DNA from: Ardenticatenaceae bacterium
GTDB lineage: Bacteria > Chloroflexota > Anaerolineae > Promineifilales > Promineifilaceae
Assembly (NCBI GenBank): GCA_020634245.1
Contig: JACKCC010000012.1
Location: 1-64,000, forward strand
Direction: 5' to 3'
Length of the DNA: 64,000 nt
A program made the position numbers and the translations under genes. A model generated the notes under the pieces. The model ran no database searches. It was not told the origin of the DNA and was given only the letters and a program-made list of their open reading frames with translations. Position 1 is the first letter of the stretch. Each line of letters starts with the position of its first letter. Positions 60,038 to 64,000 of this stretch are shown here, one piece after another.

Positions 60038-61520
60038 GGTAAAAATTTCACCGCAGAGGCACAGAGATCACAGAGTTTTTAATATTCTCTACAAAAAATC
60101 TCTCCGCGCCCTCTGCGTCTCTGCGGTTTTTCCGATCCTGATTGGCCTGATGCTGGCTGTAACCTGGCTGCCTCTGCAAGCGCAGGAAAACCCGACGCCG
60201 GAACTGTCGCCCATCCCTTTCATCCACACCGTCCAGGAAGGCGAAAACTTGACCTTCATCGCCACCAACTTCGGCCTGACGATTGAGGAACTGCAAGCGG
60301 CCAACAATCTAACTCCTGACGATTTGCTGTTCGTCGGGCAGGAACTCATCATCCCAGGCCGGGAAGGCAGCGAAGTGGCCGCTTTTTACACCATTCAGGC
60401 GGGCGATACGCTGGCGGGCATTGCGGCACAGTTTAACACCACGGTTACGGCCGTTGCCCAATCCAACAACCTCATTACCCCCAATCCGGCCCTGGTCGTC
60501 GGCGATATTTTGGCCGTCACCAGCCGCACCGGCTCGGCTGCCCCCCGCCCCGTCACCGGTACCCCCCACGTCGTCGCCGCCAACGAAGGCTGGCTATCCA
60601 TCGCCGCCCGCTACCGCCTCACCCCCGCCCAACTAGCCACCAACAACCAGCAGCTAACTACCGATTACCTCCTCCCCGGCCAACGCCTCCGCATCCCCAG
60701 CCAAACCAAATACCGCGACTTACCGGGCGAATGGATTGATATGCAGATACGGCCGTTACCCATCATCCAGGGCTTCACCACTAGCATCTACGTCGCAAAC
60801 CTGCTCGACGGCCTGCCCAGCGGCCAATTTGCCGGTCAGCCGCTGCGCTTCACCCCCTACGAAAACGGTTACGTCGCCCTCGTCGGCCTGGACGCCTTTG
60901 CCGCAACCGGCCTGCAAACGTTGGAACTGATGGGTTCCGGAAGCCGCCCCTGGACGCCCTTCCGCCAGAATTTACGCGTCCAATCCGGCGGCTACGGCCA
61001 GCAGCTCATCACCATCCCCGACGAGATCAGCTACCTGCTGGCCCCGGAAATCCGCGCCAGCGAAGATGCCATTTTAGGCACGATTTATTCCCAATTCAGC
61101 GAAACCCAACAGTGGGAAGGGCTGTTCACGTTGCCCGTTACCAACACCATCGTCACCGCAGGGTATGGCGATTCTCGCTCCTACAACGGCGGCCCCTTCG
61201 AGATTTTCCACACCGGCGTTGATGTGGGCGGCGGCATCGGCACACCGATTCTGGCCCCGGCCAACGGTACGGTCGTTTTCACCGACACGATGGAACTGCA
61301 CGGCAACATCGTCGTCATTGATCACGGCCTGGGCGTCATGTCGGCCTACTTCCATCTGTCTGAATTTTTCGTCAAGGTCGGCGACGTGGTGACAGCTGGA
61401 CAACCGGTCGGCGCCGGCGGCAACACCGGTCTTTCCAGCGGCCCCCACCTGCACTGGGAACTGCGGGTCAACAATGTAGCGGTAGACGGCCGTCAATGGA
61501 CCCAAATTCCGTTTCCGTAG
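60030..61520 (+). CDS. LysM-domain M23 peptidase (cell-wall hydrolase)
   Basis: I prefer the TTG at 60030, overlapping the DUF192 stop, with GGGGAG 9 bases upstream; an ATG at 60000 is also open. About 496 residues. A signal segment (about 30-52, with FPILIGLMLAVTWLPLQA) is followed by three LysM repeats (opening FIHTVQEGENLTFIATNFG, AFYTIQAGDTLAGIAAQFN and PHVVAANEGWLSIAARYRL) and a C-terminal M23 domain with HTGVDVGGGIG and the SGPHLHWEL zinc motif. It should bind and cut peptidoglycan outside the cell. The start region and part of the third LysM consist of dispersed repeat sequence. Confidence 0.88.
   Translation: MSKVKISPQRHRDHRVFNILYKKSLRALCVSAVFPILIGLMLAVTWLPLQAQENPTPELSPIPFIHTVQEGENLTFIATNFGLTIEELQAANNLTPDDLLFVGQELIIPGREGSEVAAFYTIQAGDTLAGIAAQFNTTVTAVAQSNNLITPNPALVVGDILAVTSRTGSAAPRPVTGTPHVVAANEGWLSIAARYRLTPAQLATNNQQLTTDYLLPGQRLRIPSQTKYRDLPGEWIDMQIRPLPIIQGFTTSIYVANLLDGLPSGQFAGQPLRFTPYENGYVALVGLDAFAATGLQTLELMGSGSRPWTPFRQNLRVQSGGYGQQLITIPDEISYLLAPEIRASEDAILGTIYSQFSETQQWEGLFTLPVTNTIVTAGYGDSRSYNGGPFEIFHTGVDVGGGIGTPILAPANGTVVFTDTMELHGNIVVIDHGLGVMSAYFHLSEFFVKVGDVVTAGQPVGAGGNTGLSSGPHLHWELRVNNVAVDGRQWTQIPFP
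60047..60132. repeat. ACCGCAGAG-type inverted repeat, copy 4, inside the LysM-M23 gene start
   Basis: CACCGCAGAGGCACAGAGAT faces GCCCTCTGCGTCTCTGCGGT around AATATTCTCTAC. The reading frame passes through it and uses it to encode PQRHRDHRVFNILYKKSLRA and CVSAVF, the basic part of the signal peptide. Confidence 0.75.
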
Positions 61521-61590
61521 CGAGTACGCGTGTGGCGGGTATGCAAGTGAACACTCGCTACTCGCATACTCGCAAACCCGCAAACTCATA
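61517..61590. repeat. CGCATACTCGC-type simple repeat
   Basis: CGAGTACGCGTGTGGCGGGT on the left and CTCGCATACTCGCAAACCCG on the right, an imperfect hairpin that fills the gap before the glycosyltransferase gene. Confidence 0.55.
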
Positions 61591-61592
61591 CC

Positions 61593-62711
61593 ATGAAAAT
61601 CGGCATTAATGCACATTTGTTATCGGGAGAGGCCGGCTACCGGCGAGCGGGGATTCACCAGTACATCGCCCAGGTGCTGCGTCATCTTCCCCAAGACGGT
61701 GGCGAGTACGTCATTTTTACCCGCCACAGCGAGGGCTGGCTGGACGAAGTGGGCACAGTCCACCGCAGCCGCTGGCCGACCGAAAACCGGCTGGCCCGCA
61801 TCGCCTGGGAGCAGTTGGCCTGGCCCTGGCTGGTCACGCGCCATAAAATTGATTTGCTGCACAGCATGGCCTTCGTCACTCCCCGGCTGTCACGCCGTCC
61901 GGCGGTGGTGACAGTTTTCGATTTGAGCTTCATGCACTTCCCGGAAGCATTCCCGAAGGCACAGCGCTGGTATTTGTCCAGCCAGACAGCCCGCTCCGTG
62001 CGGCGGGCGCGGCGGGTCATCACCATCTCCGAATCGGGGCGGCAGGATGTGCACCGCTTTTTTGGCGTACCGCTGGAACAAATTGACGTCGTTTACCCCG
62101 GCGTCGATGCCGTTTACCGGCCTTTGCCGCCAGAGGAAATCGCCACCTTCCGCCAACAGCAGGATTTGGCCGATCGCTTTGTCCTGCATGTGGGCACGTT
62201 GCAGCCGCGCAAGAACATTCCTACCCTGATCGAAGCGTTCGCCCAAGCCACGCCGCCGGATGTGATGCTGGTGCTGGTCGGCGGCAAGGGCTGGCTGTTT
62301 GATGAGATTTTTGCCCGGGTGCAGGCGCTGGGCTTGCAAGATCGGGTGCGCTTCACCGGCTACGTGCCCGATGAGGATTTGCCACGCTGGTACAACGCCG
62401 CTTCGGTGCTGGCCTTCCCCTCAGTTTATGAGGGATTTGGCATGCCGGTGGTGGAGGCGATGGCCTGCGGTACGCCGGTGGTGGCCGCCAACAGTTCTTC
62501 GCTGCCGGAAGCGGCCGGCGAGGCCGGCTTGTTGTTTGACCCGCAAAATGTGGCAGAATTGGCTGATCGTTTAACGGCCGTACTGCACAATCCCGATTTA
62601 GCCGTTACAATGCGGGAAAAGGGACTGCTCCAGGCCCGACAATTTAGCTGGGAGAAAGCGGGCCGGGAAACGGCCGTTGTCTACCAAAAAGCAATGCGTG
62701 GAGAGAAATGA
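61593..62711 (+). CDS. Glycosyltransferase family 4 (GT-B fold)
   Basis: A 372-residue retaining glycosyltransferase with a nucleotide-sugar donor. The N-terminal half starts MKIGINAHLLSGEAGYRRAG; the C-terminal half shows LHVGTLQPRKNIPTLIEAF, VRFTGYVPDEDLPRWYNAAS and the donor motif PSVYEGFGMPVVEAMACGTP (E-x7-E). It probably builds a surface polysaccharide and is followed by the priming transferase gene. No ribosome site is clear, since a repeat abuts the start. The sugar is unknown. Confidence 0.9.
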   Translation: MKIGINAHLLSGEAGYRRAGIHQYIAQVLRHLPQDGGEYVIFTRHSEGWLDEVGTVHRSRWPTENRLARIAWEQLAWPWLVTRHKIDLLHSMAFVTPRLSRRPAVVTVFDLSFMHFPEAFPKAQRWYLSSQTARSVRRARRVITISESGRQDVHRFFGVPLEQIDVVYPGVDAVYRPLPPEEIATFRQQQDLADRFVLHVGTLQPRKNIPTLIEAFAQATPPDVMLVLVGGKGWLFDEIFARVQALGLQDRVRFTGYVPDEDLPRWYNAASVLAFPSVYEGFGMPVVEAMACGTPVVAANSSSLPEAAGEAGLLFDPQNVAELADRLTAVLHNPDLAVTMREKGLLQARQFSWEKAGRETAVVYQKAMRGEK

Positions 62712-62734
62712 TGACTTGGGAAGTAAAGAGCAGG

Positions 62735-62830
62735 GGTGCAGGGGAGCAAGGGAGCAGGGGAGAACGTCTCTCCCTTGCTCCCTTGTTCCCTTGCTCCCTT
62801 GCCCTCCATTCCCTCTGCTCCCCTGCCAAA
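62735..62830. repeat. GGGAGCAAGGGAGCAGG inverted simple repeat
   Basis: AGGGGAGCAAGGGAGCAGGG faces TCTCCCTTGCTCCCTTGTTC and further CTCCCTTGC units, a long imperfect hairpin with a centre near GAACGTC. It lies between the two polysaccharide genes. Confidence 0.7.
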
Positions 62831-62835
62831 GAGTC

Positions 62836-64000
62836 ATGAGAAGCCGCAATATCCGCAACATCACCATCATCAGCGACCTGATCCTGTTCAACGCCGCGTT
62901 TGCCTTTGCGTACGTGGTTCGCTACGTCTGGCAGTGGTTTTTGCCGGTGGAGGAGCAGTTTTTTGAGCCATACGGCCGTTACCTGAGCCAGCAAATCGCC
63001 TTTAACGGCTTGATGATTTTCACCTTCATTCAGGGACGGGTCTGGCGGCGGCGGCGCGGCGAGTTTTGGATTGATGAAGTGTCGCGGATTGGCTTTGCTA
63101 CTGCGACAGCAGTCACCCTGCTCATGGCCGTCACCTACTTTTTCCTCTCCGAAGCGCCGTTTTCGCGCCTGATGTTGTTCTGGATTTTGCTCTTTGTCGT
63201 CCTATTTTTGGGGCTGGCCCGGCTGGTACGGCGTTGGGTGCTGTCGGTGCTGTATGGGCGGGGAACGGCCGTAGACCGGGTACTCGTTCTCGGTTCCGGC
63301 GAAACCGGACGGGGTCTCATCCGCACGTTATTAGCCCGTCCCGATTTGGGCTTCAAAGCCATCGGCTACCTGCACGATGGCTCGCAGGAAAACAACATCG
63401 GCCTGGGCCGCATTCCTCACTTGGGCACATTCGATGATTTGCCCCGCATTTTGCAGGAAACGCCCAATCTGTACACCGTCTTCATCGCTGTGCCCGGCGA
63501 AATGTACCAACAAACCATGCAGCTCCTGAGCACCTGTCAAGAACACGGTATCCCGGCCCAGGTTGTGCCCGATTTGCTCCAACTGAGCTTGAATCGGGTC
63601 GAATTCAACAACATGGCCGGTATTCCCATGCTGGGCGTCCGCGAAGTGGGGATGACCCGCTGGCAGCGAATATTAAAGCGAACGTTGGACCTGGTCTTGA
63701 TTACCATTGCCGGGATTCCAGGTTTACTGCTGACCGGGATCATCGCCATTGCTATCAAATTGGATTCGCCGGGGCCGGTTTTTTACGCCGCCGACCGGGT
63801 AGGGCGCGGCGGCAAACCGTTCCCCATGTACAAATTCCGCTCGATGGTCGTGGACGCGGATAAGCAGAAGAAGGAATTGGAAGCGCTCAACGAAGCCGAC
63901 GGCCCCATCTTCAAAATCAAAGACGATCCGCGCCTGACGCGGGTGGGCAAATTCCTGCGCCGCAGCAGCCTGGATGAGCTGCCGCAGTTATTGAATGTGC
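62836..64000 (+). CDS. Undecaprenyl-phosphate sugar phosphotransferase (WcaJ/WbaP type), 3' end cut by the window
   Basis: Starts at the ATG at 62836 (MRSRNIRNITIISDLILFNA) and is open to the right edge (388 codons). Four or five membrane helices lead to a CoA-binding-like Rossmann domain with VLVLGSGETGRGLIRTLL, another helix (ITIAGIPGLLLTGIIAIAIK), and the catalytic domain of polyprenyl glycosylphosphotransferases: KLDSPGPVFYAADRVGRGGK, PFPMYKFRSMV and LRRSSLDELPQLLNV. It transfers the first sugar phosphate onto the lipid carrier for exopolysaccharide. The rest of the locus lies beyond the window. Confidence 0.92.
   Translation, partial: MRSRNIRNITIISDLILFNAAFAFAYVVRYVWQWFLPVEEQFFEPYGRYLSQQIAFNGLMIFTFIQGRVWRRRRGEFWIDEVSRIGFATATAVTLLMAVTYFFLSEAPFSRLMLFWILLFVVLFLGLARLVRRWVLSVLYGRGTAVDRVLVLGSGETGRGLIRTLLARPDLGFKAIGYLHDGSQENNIGLGRIPHLGTFDDLPRILQETPNLYTVFIAVPGEMYQQTMQLLSTCQEHGIPAQVVPDLLQLSLNRVEFNNMAGIPMLGVREVGMTRWQRILKRTLDLVLITIAGIPGLLLTGIIAIAIKLDSPGPVFYAADRVGRGGKPFPMYKFRSMVVDADKQKKELEALNEADGPIFKIKDDPRLTRVGKFLRRSSLDELPQLLNV

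Overview
The window reads as a chromosomal segment of a bacterium most like Chloroflexota (Anaerolineae or a relative). I infer this from gene content and style: two NADH dehydrogenase (complex I) gene sets, a fused alpha-beta glycyl-tRNA synthetase, an FMN riboswitch on a riboflavin-type ABC transporter, and many intergenic hairpin repeats. No rRNA, phage, CRISPR array or transposase gene is visible. GC is moderate, a little over half by eye. Two patches are clearly AT-richer: about 15,950-17,660 and about 46,780-47,560.

Layout. 1-3,240 (minus): nuoA, nuoH, nuoJ, nuoK and the start of nuoL, a complex I set with no hydrophilic subunits in the visible part. 3,442-10,456 (mostly plus): an orphan response regulator, a glutaredoxin, an ECF sigma factor with a small zinc anti-sigma, glucokinase, 6-phosphogluconolactonase, a zinc-knuckle repeat protein, two SCP2-like lipid proteins and a patatin. 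10,601-15,862: birA, an S1-domain protein, ftsK and a DUF72 protein. 15,938-17,489 (minus, AT-rich): a PD-(D/E)XK nuclease-like gene followed by a HEPN-like gene. 17,779-33,683 (minus): a complete 14-gene nuoA-N operon with a metallophosphoesterase gene between nuoM and nuoN. 33,879-46,616 (minus): rpoD, dnaG, glyQS, recO, cdd, a shortened glmU, tRNA-Gln, an IVS-type four-helix gene, recR, ebfC and dnaX. 46,781-50,477 (minus): a PsbP-like secreted protein, a sugar epimerase, and rimI-tsaB-tsaE. 50,597-52,450 (plus): a phosphoesterase and a DUF4349 lipoprotein. 52,494-55,372 (minus): an ABC transporter behind an FMN riboswitch. 55,517-58,812: an SPFH/NfeD pair and two membrane proteins. 59,015-64,000 (plus): an HD hydrolase, a DUF192 protein, a LysM-M23 protein and the start of a polysaccharide locus.

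How the genes work together. The largest investment is respiratory: about 19 kb encodes complex I or complex I membrane modules, and both sets have a TTGCC-type -35 with a 17-base spacer. The rest is mostly housekeeping (replication, repair, translation, tRNA modification), with envelope biogenesis at the right end.

Two genome-wide signals stand out. First, the palindrome ACGGCCGT occurs about 90 times by hand count, where one or two would be expected, in coding and non-coding DNA alike, so proteins repeatedly carry Thr-Ala-Val, x-Gly-Arg or Arg-Pro at those sites. Second, at least ten families of short imperfect hairpin repeats sit between genes and in some places form part of coding sequence (the DnaX linker, the TsaB tail, and the signal peptide and a LysM segment of the M23 protein). 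The best candidate for an undescribed accessory system is the AT-rich nuclease plus HEPN pair.
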